Below, piece after piece: positions 1-10,785 of a stretch of DNA of 50,204 nt. The first letter of the stretch is position 1. Each line of letters opens with the position of its first letter. Origin of the DNA: Isochrysis galbana (Eukaryota; Haptophyta; Isochrysidales; Isochrysidaceae); NCBI GenBank assembly GCA_018136815.1, contig CM030942.1, positions 472,380 to 522,583 on the forward strand. Reading direction: 5' to 3'. The position numbers and the translations under genes are program-made. The notes below the pieces were generated by a model. It was not told the DNA's origin. It worked only from the letters and a program-made list of their open reading frames with translations, and ran no database searches.

Positions 1-57
1 GTTTACAGCACGTAATGCGTAATGTTACTAAATTTGTAATGTGAAATCGAAGAGGCT

Positions 58-121
58 GCGACCTCAGGTTAGGTTGCGTTCTTGGCAAATTCCCCCATAA
101 GGATGGTATAAGTTCTACTTG
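58..121. repeat. Diverged dispersed repeat, partner at 18116-18180
   Basis: About 64 bp running from GCGACCTCAGGTTAGGTTG to GGTATAAGTTCTACTTG. It is recognisably the same sequence as 18116-18180, with substitutions and small gaps. On the minus strand both copies read a similar short peptide stretch (SRTYTILMGEFAKNAT here, SRIYTVHMGAAAEKTT there). They are probably two old copies of one repeat; its identity is unknown. Confidence 0.5.
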
Positions 122-416
122 CACGCCTCCCCCCCCCGCCCCTTCCTCCCCCCCTCTGCCCTCTCTCCTCTCCCTGTCCATCTTCAATCCATCCCTCTCC
201 CCTCCTCTCTGTGAGCTGTGATTGACGACACGGCTTGGTTGAGGCTAACTCCGGCTCTTGCGCGCAGCATGCATGCACGCCCTCACTCGCACGGAATATG
301 ATACCACAATCCTACCCATCTCATTTTGCTTGATAATGATAATACATAGATAGATCACGGGCCACGCACACATCTTTACACACGTCGTCGGCACACCATA
401 GTAACAAAGTAACAAA

Positions 417-549
417 TCATAAATCACCATCTGTGCTCGATGCCGGAACTTTCATCCGCTGGTTGCAATTGAATCGCAATAATACTGACGCCTCCACTTG
501 ATCCGCCAAAGAGGACGCACGATTTGCACCAAACATACACTGCCTCATG
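417..549 (-). pseudogene. hAT transposase C-terminal remnant
   Basis: The minus-strand frame reads QCMFGANRASSLADQVEASV followed by LLRFN-type residues and then a stop. This matches the end of the hAT dimerisation region, where an LSDxxVxxLxxLRxN helix is typical. A second remnant of a related family at 10175-10610 has the same layout (QCSFGAHRDRSLSDQLEVSV). Nothing upstream continues as transposase, so this is a short relic. Confidence 0.5.
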
Positions 550-1012
550 GTTGTCGTTGTGGTGGTGCCCCTGGACGTTGAGGTTGTCGTTCCTGCGCAA
601 GCGCGCCGTGGCGCGCCTCGAGCGGCTCGATACTGCGCAAGGACAAGGGAATGACAAGCAGTTGAGTGACGGTGACGCCCAAGCGCGTGAGCAAGGGCAA
701 GGGAGGGCAAGGGCAGCAAGCTAGGCTGTGTGACTCACTCGCCGCGTCGCACGCGCAAGCGCATGGTGACTGATGATGCAGCAATGCAGCTGCCCCAAAC
801 GGAGATCCGCGAGCCACGAGCGGCATGAGGGTGATTGTGCAGTGGTAGGGCGACACGCGGGCAGGGGCAAGCAGTGCAAGCCCACAAGCCCACCTTGTGG
901 CATTCTGGCAGCCGAGAGCCCTCGTCACCCCCCTCCACCTCTCACTCTCACTCGCAGCTTGCTCTCCGAAGTAACGGACAAAAGAGTTTTTTTTTGGTGC
1001 CACCGCCTCAAC

Positions 1013-1112
1013 ACACGCCCAAATATCCCAGGCATATCCAAAAGATATCCATTTCCGGCAAAGCTGCCCAAATATCCAAATAGATATCCGGGATATCCTG
1101 GCCTACCCCTAG
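1013..1112. mobile_element. hAT-type element end with AAATATCC repeats
   Basis: Several copies of CCCAAATATCC/AAATATCC lead to a terminus CTGGCCTACCCCTA at about 1112. The complete element at 9991-10785 has the same internal motif and ends in GCTTACCCCTA, so this is one end of the same or a sister family. No matching second terminus was found nearby. It abuts LINE 5' sequence, suggesting insertion into that LINE copy. Confidence 0.5.
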
Positions 1113-1352
1113 TCAGGTTCTGCTTGTCAGCAGGGAACAGGACTTTGCCTGCTCCCTGCTTCTGTGGCTGCCTGGGAGGCGAGGGTGGCGGCGCCATCTC
1201 GACGTCGTTGTCAGGCGGTGCTGAGGCCTGCGAGCGCTTCGGCTCCGGCGGCTTGGGGCGGCCCCGTTGGGGCGTCGTGACGGCGGGGGGCTGGGAGAGG
1301 GGAGCGGTCGGCGCGCGCTCCATCGCTAAAACTATAACAATAGTTTTTGTCG
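1113..1352 (-). mobile_element. LINE 5' end with ORF1 start
   Basis: The minus strand carries an AT-rich leader (AAAACTATTGTTATAGTTTT) followed by an ATG and a Pro/Lys-rich frame beginning MERAPTAPLSQPPA. The copy at 41060 begins MQRAPTAPLSQPPA and stays nearly identical for about 60 residues. Since that copy is flanked by a target-site duplication and has the LINE 3' end, this is taken as the 5' end of the same LINE. It is truncated by the element ending at 1112. Confidence 0.6.
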
Positions 1353-1557
1353 ACTTACGAGTACTAGTATCCGTACGTAGAAATGGCCTCAATTGCCGCG
1401 CACGAGTTTCGCGCGGCCGGATCTCCCCGACGGCAGACCACTCGAAAGCATTGCCCTCGAGTTCGTCCGCCTCCACCGTTCCCCAGACTGTGGGCGTGGC
1501 CAGGGCGCCGTGCGGCATCGCCAGCTCCTGCGCCATTTGACTCGGGGAGTAGGAGCG

Positions 1558-1860
1558 GGCAAGGGAGGGGAGGGAGGGGAGGGAGGGAAGGGAGGGGAGG
1601 GAGGGGAGGGAGGGGAGGGAAGAAGAGCGAGCGAGTGATCAAGGCAGTGAGGGAGTAAGCGAGGGAGCGAGGGAGTGAGCAGGCGGCTAGGGAGACAGTG
1701 AGACGAGTGGGGAGTGGGACGAGGGATGCGAGAGAGGCGGGGCAGGCGCGGGCGGCGAGGGGGTGAGGGAGGTAAAGGAGGGAGGGAGGGAACGGGCAAG
1801 TGACGGAGGGAGGCAAGGGAGGTAGGAGCGGGAGGAAGGAGAGAGGGAGTGAGCCGTGAC
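1558..1860. repeat. G/A-rich simple-sequence tract
   Basis: Imperfect runs of GGGAGGGGAGGG units make a long homopurine-biased stretch. ORFs across it are low-complexity artefacts. Confidence 0.8.
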
Positions 1861-1957
1861 TGGGACTCTCCGCTCTCCGCGCGCGCGCCTGCTGCGTCTT
1901 CTCGTGCGTGCGTACGGAGTTTTGTTTTTGTCCGCAGGTATGAGTTTTGTTTTTGCT

Positions 1958-2046
1958 CCTACCTGATACCTGATATCAGGTCGTCAGCTCCAGAGGACCT
2001 GATATCATGGTATCAGGACCTGATATCAGCCTGACGTCCCATCACT
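1958..2046. mobile_element. Partial hAT-type MITE end with TGATATCAG motifs
   Basis: Repeated CTGATATCAGG motifs end in CCCATCACTG at 2046. The complete element at 28589-29039 has the same TGATATCAG-rich interior and CAGTGATGG/CCATCACTG termini. Only one terminus is visible here; it abuts the retroelement fragment that begins at 2047. Confidence 0.45.
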
Positions 2047-2246
2047 GATGGGCTGGCCACGACAGGCCAGGACGCGCGAGGCAGGCGTGCCTGCCAGGGA
2101 GAGAGTGGGTCAGCAGGGCAGTGGCCTCCTGGCAAGCCATCTGACATGACAGGAAGATGAGTGGTTCCTCCCCCATGGCAGGGGAGGAGTGGAGAGAGGG
2201 GGGGGCTCGTGCCCCCCCATGGGGCAACCAAGTATAAACTTAGTTG
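2047..2246 (-). mobile_element. Short palindrome-ended retroelement, truncated copy C
   Basis: This 200 bp stretch aligns with the last 200 bp of the elements at 8881-9755 and 15283-16037. It ends in the same AT palindrome (AAGTATAAACTTAGTTG), preceded by two GC-rich hairpins. On the minus strand an ATG lies 26 nt inside the end (2220-2218), as in the two fuller copies. The other half is missing, and no target-site duplication was found. Confidence 0.65.
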
Positions 2247-2369
2247 ACTTTTTCACGTAAACTTAGACGATTCTAAAGTCTTTTGCAAAGTGTTTCCAGT
2301 GAGTATAAGCCCGGTAAAGCCAAGTTAAAACTGAGTTCGCACCGAGTTTGCACTTGCACTAAGTTCGAC

Positions 2370-2440
2370 TCTGACTTCGACTTCGACTGACTTCGAACCT
2401 CAGTTCGAACTCAGTGTCGAAGTCGAAGTCGAACTGGTCG
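2370..2440. repeat. Long imperfect hairpin of TTCGAC units
   Basis: GACTTCGACTTCGACTGACT on the left is matched by GTCGAAGTCGAAGTC on the right across a short CTCA loop, giving roughly 26 of 30 paired positions. Its role is unknown; it may be a foldback element remnant. Confidence 0.6.
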
Positions 2441-2558
2441 AACTTGAGCGTCGAACTCAACATTTTTGCATGTGAATTCTTTTTGCATTCTTGCGCCATA
2501 GCGCCATAGGCCATAGGCCATAGCGGATAGCGGCCTCTCGGCCTCTCCCACTCCCAGG

Positions 2559-2940
2559 CCCAGATGGGACAATAGGCTTCTAATAGGTTCTATTAAGAGG
2601 TCAAGAGGCCTACCAGACCTGTTACCTGTTAATAGGTAATAGGTAAAAAAAGACCTTTCAATATTTTCGCCTCGCGCGTGGCTATAGGCCTATACTATAG
2701 GTACCGCTATCGTAGCCACGCCCAAATCATCCCAGATCCCTTCCTCTCCCTAGTAACTTAGCTCAGAAGTCAGAAGCCAATCATATTCATAATGTACATC
2801 ACATACTGATACATCTATAATATTAGTAAAATGAGTTTTATTTTGACCTGTTACGGACCTATTGCGACCTGTTAAGAGGTCCTCTTAATAGGAAGAGGCC
2901 CCCGAAACCTGTTGACCTTGTACCTGTTGTCCCATCCGGG
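2559..2940. mobile_element. hAT-type MITE with 8-bp target duplication
   Basis: The termini are inverted: CCCAGATGGGACAATAGG at the left, and CCCGGATGGGACAACAGG when the right end is reverse-complemented. The flanks are the 8-bp direct repeat CTCCCAGG (2551-2558 and 2941-2948). The interior carries repeated ACCTGTTA/TAATAGGT motifs in both orientations, the subterminal repeats usual for hAT elements. At 382 bp with no coding capacity, it must depend on a transposase elsewhere. Confidence 0.8.
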
Positions 2941-3142
2941 CTCCCAGGCCGCCAACTTCCTGCGTCATACTATGAGAGTCATACCCCATGCCCCACATCA
3001 CCCTCCACCCTCCACAGGGGCCTGAAGGTGGGCCACTCCCTCGCTGCCAGCGCTCGCCACCCGCCGCTCGCCGTAATACCGGGGGTAGGCACTCCCGTCC
3101 GTGTACCACCTGAAACCTTGCAGTACTTTACTCGATACTCGA

Positions 3143-3165
3143 TACTTGAGTAGAGTACTCAAGTA
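3143..3165. promoter_or_regulatory. Perfect 10-bp stem hairpin upstream of EDC4
   Basis: TACTTGAGTA, a GAG loop, then TACTCAAGTA, about 90 bp before the EDC4 start codon. It could be the tip of a foldback transposon or a palindromic protein-binding site; the sequence alone cannot decide. A pyrimidine-rich stretch separates it from the ATG. Confidence 0.35.
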
Positions 3166-3252
3166 TTCGGTTTTTGTTTTTGTCCCCCCCCCCCGCCCCT
3201 ACTGCTGCGCCCCCCCCCCTCTCCGTCTTCTCCGTTCAAAAGGTGCGGCGCG

Positions 3253-6200
3253 ATGGCGGCGGCGCTGGCCGACGTGGAGGCCCAGAGCCTCTCGATGCTG
3301 AAGCGGGAGGCGGCGGTGCACTCTGGCCGCCTGATCGCGTGCAGCGGTCGTTTCGCCGTCTACGCCATTCCTTCGGGCGTGCTGCGCGTGCTCGACCGGC
3401 AGAGCGAGGCGCTCGGCCTGCTGAGAGGCCATGCGAGAGAGGTGAGAGAGAGAGGTGGGGCGGGTGGAGGGAGAGAGAGAGAGAACGGGGGGGGGGGCAG
3501 GAGGGGGGGGCGATTGGGAGAGAGAGGGGGGGGGGGTGGGGGGGGAAAGGGGGGGGGGGGGGGGGGGGAGAGGGGGAAGGTGGGGGAGAGAGGTGGGGGA
3601 AAGGGGGAGAGGGGAATGGGGGGCGAGGAGAGGGAGAGGGAGGGGGAGGGAGAGGGGGAGAGGGGTGAGGGTGGGGGGGAGAGAGAGAGGAGAGAGATGC
3701 GGAGAAGGAGAGAGGGAGAGAGGAAGGTGAGAGAGATAGTAGGGAGGGAGGGGGGGAGAGAAGAAGGGAAGGAGAAGGCGGGGGGGGATGAGGAGGCAGG
3801 AGCTGCAAAAGGGGGGGGGGTAAGAGGTAGGGGGAAGGCAGGGAGCTGGGGAGGGGGTGGGGGTGAGCAGGGAGAATCGGGCGTGACGGGCACGAATAGT
3901 GCGAGGTAGCGCTGGAAGGGCGGAGCACGGGATTACGGGGGTCGGGCTGGGGCAGGCGGAGTACATACGCGACTTCTTTTTGAGTTCGCGAAGGAGGACA
4001 TGAAGTATGGGCGAGGCAGGGCGTACGGTGGCCACAAGGGATGGGAACCATGCACCCGACCTCACCGACTTGTGCGCATACAGGCGGTCGACATCCACTT
4101 TCTCAACGATGGGAGCGGTGGGACTAGCACTGATAATCTAGTTGCGAGCGTGGCCAATGATGGCAAGCTTTTTGTATGGCGGTTGCGCGCCACGGACGGC
4201 TCAATCGACAGCGAGCAGCTCTTTGCAACGACGGGGGACGTGGCACTTGCTGGGCAGAACGACCGAGTGGCGTTATGTTCATTGCCAAGCGGGTCCGTAA
4301 TGTTGGCCGCCATTCTAGGCGGTAAGGCGCTCGTCTGGGAGGACGCTTGGGACGAGATGGGGGACACCAATGCCAAGGCAACACAGCCAGCATCAGGCAT
4401 CACGGCGCCGCTCACGGCGCTCGACATGATGCCAGTGGGCGGCGGCGGCGCGGCGGCCATCGCAGTTGGCGCGGCGGACGGCTCAGTGAGCGTCTGCGCG
4501 TACATTCCCGGCTCGGGCGTCAGCTTCGTGTCGGCGCCGTTCGCGGCGCACGCGGGTGGCCGGTGGGGTGGGGTGGCGTCGGTGACTTTCTGTGAGCGCT
4601 CCGCTGCTGCTCACCGCACCACGCTGCTCACCGCTGGCGAAGGCAGCTACAAGATTTGCCTGTGGAGCGTCGATGTCTCTGGAGCTGAGCCGCCTGAGTG
4701 TATCCACACACTCGCTGTACCCGACCTGCCCGGCGCGCCGCCCAGGTGTCCGCTCCTGGCTGCGCTCGAGAGGGAAGCGCGCCTGCTGCTCATTGTCTCG
4801 TCTGCCGCAGGCACCGGTACTCAGCCGTCCACCATTCTGGCCTATCAGCTAAGCAGCGATCTAAGCAGCCTCTCGCCGACTGGCCAGTTCAACGCCAACG
4901 CGCGCGTCCTCTCCTTCTCACCGATCTCCTCGTCCGCCGACTTGAGCAACGGCGGCCCGCCGCCGCCGCCGCCCGGACGCGACGTGCAGTTGCTCTGCGT
5001 GCAGACCAATGGCGTCCAGTGTCTCACGATTCACGCGGACCAGATTGGCGAGGGAGACGCAGCCGCAGCGCCTGTCCCGCCACTTCCCGCGGCCCTGGCA
5101 GCACTTTCAATGACGGCGCCCGCACCTGCTGCCTCTTTGGCGCCTGCGCAGGCCATCCCGATGGCGGCACGGAAGCTCTCTGGCTCCTTCCCCAAGCCTC
5201 CTCCCACACCGCCGCCGGCGCCCCCCCGGTCTGACACCACCGTCGGCCCGACGGAAGACACAGGAGCCCCCGCCGCCTCCACTCCAGTGCGACTTTCGCC
5301 CGTCCTTCCCCCACCAGGCCTGCTAGCGCCGCCCGTGGCCCCCGTGGCTGTGCCCGCGGCTCCCGTTGCAGCGCCTGCAGCACTCGTACCGTCCATGGCC
5401 GACATGGCCGCGAGTGTGGCAGCCGCGGCCTCGACGAGCGCCGCGCAAGAGGTCAGCGCGCTGCTGGCAACTAACCAGTCGGCGCTCCTCGATGCGATGC
5501 GGCAAGAGTTTGCCGCGATGATTAAGCAGGTGCGGGCTCGCGCTCCAACCCCTGCGTACGAGCGCTTTCCTCGAATGCCATCCCCGCTCCTTAGGTTTCT
5601 TTCCCCTGCTGATTCTTTCCGGTCGTCCTTTTTTTTTGCCTCAGATGCAGGCCGAGGCGGAGCAGCGCCGCGCAGCGGAGGTCGCCGCCTTGCGCTCATC
5701 GATCGTGTCGGCCGTCGCCGCTGCGATGACCGATGCCGCCCCTGCGATCGGTGCCGCCATCCGCCCTCCTCTACCTCCGCCTGTAGATCAGGCCTCCCTC
5801 CAAGCTGCCTTGGCAACCACGTTGCCGCAAATCGTCGAGCAATCTCTCTCAACGACGTTTCTTCCCCTCCTCGCCACCTCGCTTGCTGCATCGCTCACGG
5901 GCCCCATCGCCGCCACTGTCGAGATGGCCATTGAGCGTAGTATCGCCACAAAGGTGAAGGGCCCGCTGACCGCGCCGCATCGAGGCGCGCCGTTGTGCTT
6001 TGCCCCCACGGAGTTGCATGCACACGTCTCCGGCGTCGCCTCGACTGCGCACATTTTGATTGTGTTTGAGTGGGCTTGCGCCGCTTTGTTGAGTGGATTC
6101 TCTGGCCGTTGCCCAGATCCCGTCGGCAGTTGACTCGACGCTTCGTGCAACCGTTGGGCCCGCCGCGGAAGAATCGCTGCGTACGGCGTTCAGCCAGATG

Positions 6201-7514
6201 CTCATCCCTGCCTATGAGCGGTCGACCAAGGCTATGTTCGAGCAGATCCATGCCACGTTCACCAGCGGCACCACCGACATTACGGAGGCCGTGAGCAATC
6301 AGGTGCGTCGACCCTATTGCCTGCGTCGACCCTGTCGCCAAGCGGATTTATGTCAGAACGCCTTGGCACCCCATGCGCCTGAAAGATCGACATTGCCCCC
6401 CCCGCCCTTGTTCAGGTCCGCTCGAGCCTCACGCCGCTTGCAGCCGTCGAGCAGCGTCTTGCCAATCTCGTTACCGAAACCCAGGCCTCCATCGGCGCCT
6501 CTCTTGCCGATGCTGCTGCCGCAACTTCTGCAGCGTCCGCTGCCGCCGCTAGCCTGGCGAATGCCGCCACACTACCTCCGCACACCAACCCTTCGCGCCC
6601 CGCGACATCGTCCGCTGCTCGATCCGTCTTCGACTCGCCAGGCAACTTGGGCGGGCAAAATGGCGCCCCACCCTCCACGCCAACGCGTCCGGGAGCTGTC
6701 CCCGCCCATACTATCGCCGGAGGCGATGCGGCAGCAATGCTGCAACACTTTAAGCGGACGATGGAGCTGCAGGACCTGCTGGCGAAGGGGGAGCACGAGC
6801 GAGCTTTTGCGAGCGCACTGCAGGTGAGTAGATAACATTAGCATCCTCGCCACGCACCCAATTGCTCCGCGCGCCTGCACATTGACGACTACAAACAACA
6901 CGATGTGTCAACGTGCCCGGTGCGAGGATTCCATCACGCTACGCCGGGTTGCTATAGACCCAGGAAACATTGACCCGCTCGTCCTCCCGCCCAACCCTCA
7001 CCTCCCGGAAGGCGCAATCCCCCGAGCTTCTCATCTGGCTGTGCAACAAAGCCGACCCCGCGACGCTCCTGTACCCACGGGTCGGGGCACCTCCATCGCA
7101 AGTAATTCTTACGTCTCTCGCCCAGCAGCTCGCAGCCAATGTGGGCACAGATACGGCGCTCAAGCTACGGTGGTTACAAGCCATCCTCCCAAGGATCGAT
7201 CCTCGTGATCGGCTCATCGCAGCCAACATCAAACGGCTCTTGGATCAGATCAGCGCCAATCTCCAGGTATAATGCCTTCAACACGACCCCCTGCCCACCC
7301 CTTGCTCCCTGCCCGCCAGCACATTGTTGGTAGACTGTCCACTATCATGGCAACACGTGGGTATTATGAGTGCTTGACCAGCACATGATGGTCACGTCGC
7401 TTGCGCCCTCGGCAGGCGTGCACCGAGGTGCTGGGTAATGCGGGCCATCCATCCCATGCATCGCTGCTCGCCGTCAGCGCTGTCGTCTCTCAGCTGCAAG
7501 CCATGGCGCGGTGA
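3253..7514 (+). CDS. EDC4: EDC4/Ge-1-like enhancer of mRNA decapping, 7 exons
   Basis: Family role: a P-body scaffold that helps DCP2 remove mRNA caps. Proposed exons are 3253-3441, 4084-5529, 5645-5953, 6117-6302, 6416-6823, 6964-7266 and 7416-7514. All junctions are GT-AG, in phase, and give about 979 residues. The N-terminus has the EDC4 pattern YAIPSGVLRVLD then LLRGHA, leading into WD40-like repeats (NLVASVANDGKLFVWRL). A Pro/Ala-rich linker of about 150 residues follows, then Ala/Gln-rich coiled-coil segments. Exon 4 contains the family-typical MLIPAYERSTKAMFEQI, and the C-terminus has ELLIWLCNKADP then ILTSLAQQLAANV. The protein is shorter than the roughly 1400-residue human protein. 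The start is the first in-frame ATG before the conserved block. Intron 1 is expanded by purine-rich sequence. The assignment rests on motif order, not on a search. Confidence 0.85.
3462..3875. repeat. G/A-rich low-complexity tract in EDC4 intron 1
   Basis: About 400 bp of GGGAGAGAG and poly-G blocks begin just after the donor GTGAGAGAG. Several frames stay open through it, but their products are pure Gly/Arg/Glu and are not genes. Confidence 0.85.
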
Positions 7515-8297
7515 AGGACTGTCTCTCGTTGGTGGCTTGCTACCCATGCTGACGCAGAGATGAGCTATGCTGCAACATCGTGGCTGGATAGGCAGGCGGC
7601 GTGCACAGCCAAGTGTTGCACGCAGCCGTCGACACGGTTGAGAACGCCCGCGGCCAAGGATCAAGCCTCGGGCGCGCGCTGTCGGCTGCAGCGGATAGAC
7701 GCCGGGCTCATGGGCTTCCAACCAAGCACCTAAGAATGACACTGCGCAAGTTGTATAAGGCTAAGTTGGCTGAGATAGGGATGAGTTGGGGCACAGTAAG
7801 AGGCGGTCAAGATGCTGCAGTTCGCGTCCTCGGCGCGCCCCTTGTACTCCACACCACAAACTCGCTGATTGATTCCAAGTCGTGCAAACATGCGCGCAAT
7901 ATGGGAATCGCCTGCTTAGCGGGAGGCAGCGGCGCATGCGCATAAATCCGGCACGGAAGTGTTAGCACGCCGAAAGTGCTCCGAGCGGTAAAGCAGCGCA
8001 CTCTCGTTCTCTACTTATCGCGTGTTACTTTGTAGCCACTTCTTTTTGCATTACGTCTTGTACTTCTTTTTGCTGCAACAAGCACGTGCTTCTTCCGCGG
8101 ACGACCCGGAGACGTATCGAAACCCATCGAATGCTGTGCTCGCTCCCGTAGCTTGATCAATCACATCGAGTTTCACGGAGCTATGTTACAAATTGATGAC
8201 TCATGCCCGCCCTTAACTTATGCAAATAAGTACTAGAGGCTGCCGCTTCGTGCGCGTGCCCGCTTCGTGGGCGTGCCCCTGTTCCCCCCAGGCAATC
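7515..8297. other. Intergenic, no gene seen
   Basis: Holds the presumed EDC4 3' UTR. Open frames here (for example 7601-7945) have no recognisable domain. Two CTTCTTTTTGC-like segments occur near 8039-8075. Confidence 0.5.
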
Positions 8298-8880
8298 ATG
8301 GCCCCCAGGAAGCCCGCCAGCAAGCCCAAGCCGCCGACGGGCCACTACACAGTCCATACCCGCGATACGCGCGCAGAACAGCGGGCGCGCGCGTCGTCGA
8401 AGACGTGCGCAGAGCAGCCGCGAACTACCGCTTGCACAGCGTTGGCGTCAAGGGGCCACGCTTGCAACAGGGGATTTCCCGGAGGCAACACGCGGCAAAG
8501 TGGCGTGGGAGCTGAAGAGGGGCACCTCTGATGATGACTCCCCACGGGATGCCAACCAACAGCTTCTCACAAACGCTGAGAGGCTCAAGTTGGCATCTTG
8601 GGTTCTGGCTCGCGCTGACGTTCACGACCCCCAAAACAGGCACCCGATTTCTGTAAAGGTACGCGCTGTGCTGGCAGAGCGGCACAGGTTCAACAAGACT
8701 AAAAAGTGCGGCAAGGGTACTATTCTTCTCAACACGCCACACGCCGGAGCTCAACCACCTCAATTAATTCCAATTCCAACATCGACCTGTCTCATCCATT
8801 CTTTCAGCACGCATTTATCCATGGTGGATGGTGGCGGGCTCGCGGTATCGACATCACCGACATCACCGAAGGGGTTTCGA

Positions 8881-9755
8881 TAATAAAATAATCAATGTTA
8901 TATCCTAGCCAACCCCACTAGCTAATTGGACACAACTTTTCCGTCCCGGAATCCCGCCATGCCTGACGAGCCAGGTGTCCGAGTGATACCGGGGGGTGGG
9001 GGCACTGCCCCCTCCCCTCGATATTTGTCCTCCCCCCAGTGCACGCACCGACCCCGCGCACCCCAACGCGTCCTCTCCTCGAGTCCACGCTGGGGGAAAA
9101 CCCCTTTCGGGTAAAAGCAACGCGGGGGGGGGGGGGGGCACTCGTGAGATAGGGGCCCAGAAGCGCTAATCTCCCTCGCTAGTGCGAGTGGCCACGGCGA
9201 GCCGCGGCCCTTCCCTCCTGGCTCTGGCGCCCCCGTCTTCTCTTACCCAAACGGGGCGAGAAGACACGTTACTGCCGGAGGGGAGAGCTGCCGCTCCCCC
9301 CTCCCCTCCCTCTTCCCTTTTCCTCCTCTCTTCCCTGCGGCGGGGGCCCATGGCGCGCGCCTGCGGCCCCTCGCTCAGGTCCCCAGATGGCCTGCAGGGC
9401 CTGGGTGCACAGCTCAGGGGGCAGGTGAGGCTGGGGCATGGCCCTGGCCCCTCCTGCCTCTCCCTCGCTGGCGCTCCGCGGCCCTGCGGGTCGACTGGAG
9501 CTGGCTGGGGGGTCCTGAACCGGGGGGCCCAGGGGGAGGAGGGGCTGGTCAGAGGAATGGGCAGGCCACGACGGGCCAGGGCGGGCGAGTCAGGCGTGCC
9601 TGTGGGGAGAGGGATGGGTCAGCAGGGCTGTGTGCTCCTGGCAGGCCATCAGGCGTGCCAGGAGAGTGGGTGGATCCTCCCCCATGGCAGGGGAGGAGTG
9701 GAGAGAGAGGGGGGCTCGTGCCCCCCCATGGGCGAACTAAATATAAACTTAGTTG
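8881..9755 (-). mobile_element. Short palindrome-ended retroelement, copy A (875 bp)
   Basis: Flanked by an exact 18-bp direct repeat, TCACCGAAGGGGTTTCGA (8863-8880 and 9756-9773). The right end is the palindrome AACTAAATATAAACTTAGTT (9735-9754). The left end is AT-rich (TAATAAAATAATCAATG). Read on the minus strand, the palindrome is at the 5' end, an ATG lies 26 nt in (9729), a 26-codon ORF begins MGGHEPPSLSTPPLPWGR, and the element ends in an AT-rich tail. The last 410 bp match copy B at 15283-16037, while the rest does not. The duplication length points to insertion by a LINE-type enzyme. Confidence 0.75.
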
Positions 9756-9990
9756 TCACCGAAGGGGTTTCGAGGGCAGAGGAGGAGAAGAGGTCACAAA
9801 AGCACAGGGAGGCCGTGGTAGAGAACCATTTCTTCGGCGAGTATGGGCTGGAGCGCGAGCTGATTGACGCAGGCGTGATGGATCCCCACACAAAAGCAAG
9901 TCATGCACACCTATGTCTATGTCTCTTGCACGCGCACCACGCACCACGCACCACGCATGTACAACGCTAACCTCTTTCATAAACGCTAGC

Positions 9991-10785
9991 TAGGGGTAAG
10001 CACAAGTATCCCTCAAAAGACGCCCAAATATCCATGCAAAATATCTACAATATATCCATTGGAAAGCCCAAATATCCAGAAAATATCCATCAGTAAAAGC
10101 TTTGTATAAGGTATGCGCAGTTAGGTTGCTCAACATATTAAAGCCACATGCATATATATGTCACATAGAGCGCGTCAAGAGCCCTCTTTCTTGCGTTTGT
10201 TGCGATTGTATCGCAACATCACCGACACTTCCAATTGATCCGACAACGACCGGTCCCGATGAGCACCAAACGAGCACTGCATCAAAGAGAACACGCGCTC
10301 ACACGAAGCAGAATTAGGAGAGAGGCAAAAAAAAGGTTATTCGAGCAGCCAATGCCCACGTGGGGATTTTCGAGTGGTTGGGTGCCCACCATGCTAGGAC
10401 GTCTCTTGAAAAACTTTCCACGTCGGAATAGTCGATGTGAGTACCTTGGCAGGAAAGTAGGTAGGAAGAGAGCTCTCGCTGCAACCCATTACTCACATCG
10501 TAGATATTAGCAAAGCATGCCAAGGCGCTAAGACGCCGCACCCAAAGCTCATCGACCCGCCCGTATGCAAACGCCGGGTTGAATGAATGCGCGTAGGAGC
10601 CCTGTGAAGCGGTGTTGCTCCTTAGCTAACTACTGTTAAACGTGTTTACTGTTCTAGAACCCAACTAACCTGTATAGATATCCCAGCAAGAGCCCAAATA
10701 TCCCTGAAATATCTAGAGATATCTATGTGGAGCAAATCCACCCAAATATCCAAGACAAATATCCGGATACTTGTGCTTACCCCTA
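9991..10785. mobile_element. Complete hAT-type element (795 bp)
   Basis: A perfect 21-bp terminal inverted repeat starts TAGGGGTAAGCACAAGTATC at 9991 and is mirrored at 10765-10785. The flanks are the 8-bp direct repeat ACGCTAGC (9983-9990 and 10786-10793), the length typical of hAT. Subterminal CCCAAATATCC repeats occur at both ends. The interior holds a broken transposase C-terminus, so this is a deletion derivative that cannot move by itself. Confidence 0.9.
10175..10610 (-). pseudogene. hAT transposase C-terminal domain, frameshifted
   Basis: The minus strand reads SYAHSFNPAFAYGRVDELWV, later SFSRDVLAWWAP and WALAAR. After a one-base shift at an eight-A run (10327-10334) it reads PNSASCERVFSLMQCSFGAH, DRSLSDQLEVSVMLRYN and a stop at 10175. 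The block order (FNPAF, WW, ASCERVFS, LSDQLEV, LRYN) is the signature of the hAT dimerisation region. The N-terminal catalytic half is absent. It lies inside the TIRs of the 9991-10785 element and is presumably its own relic. Confidence 0.8.

Noticed and set aside
3174-4098. Long Pro/Ser- and Gly/Arg-rich ORFs across the EDC4 region
   Set aside because: They are frames through G/A low-complexity sequence of intron 1 on either strand; the EDC4 exons explain the coding signal.
8881-9755. Helitron, because of the terminal hairpin
   Set aside because: There is no CTRR after the hairpin, and 16-18 bp target duplications exclude Helitron insertion.
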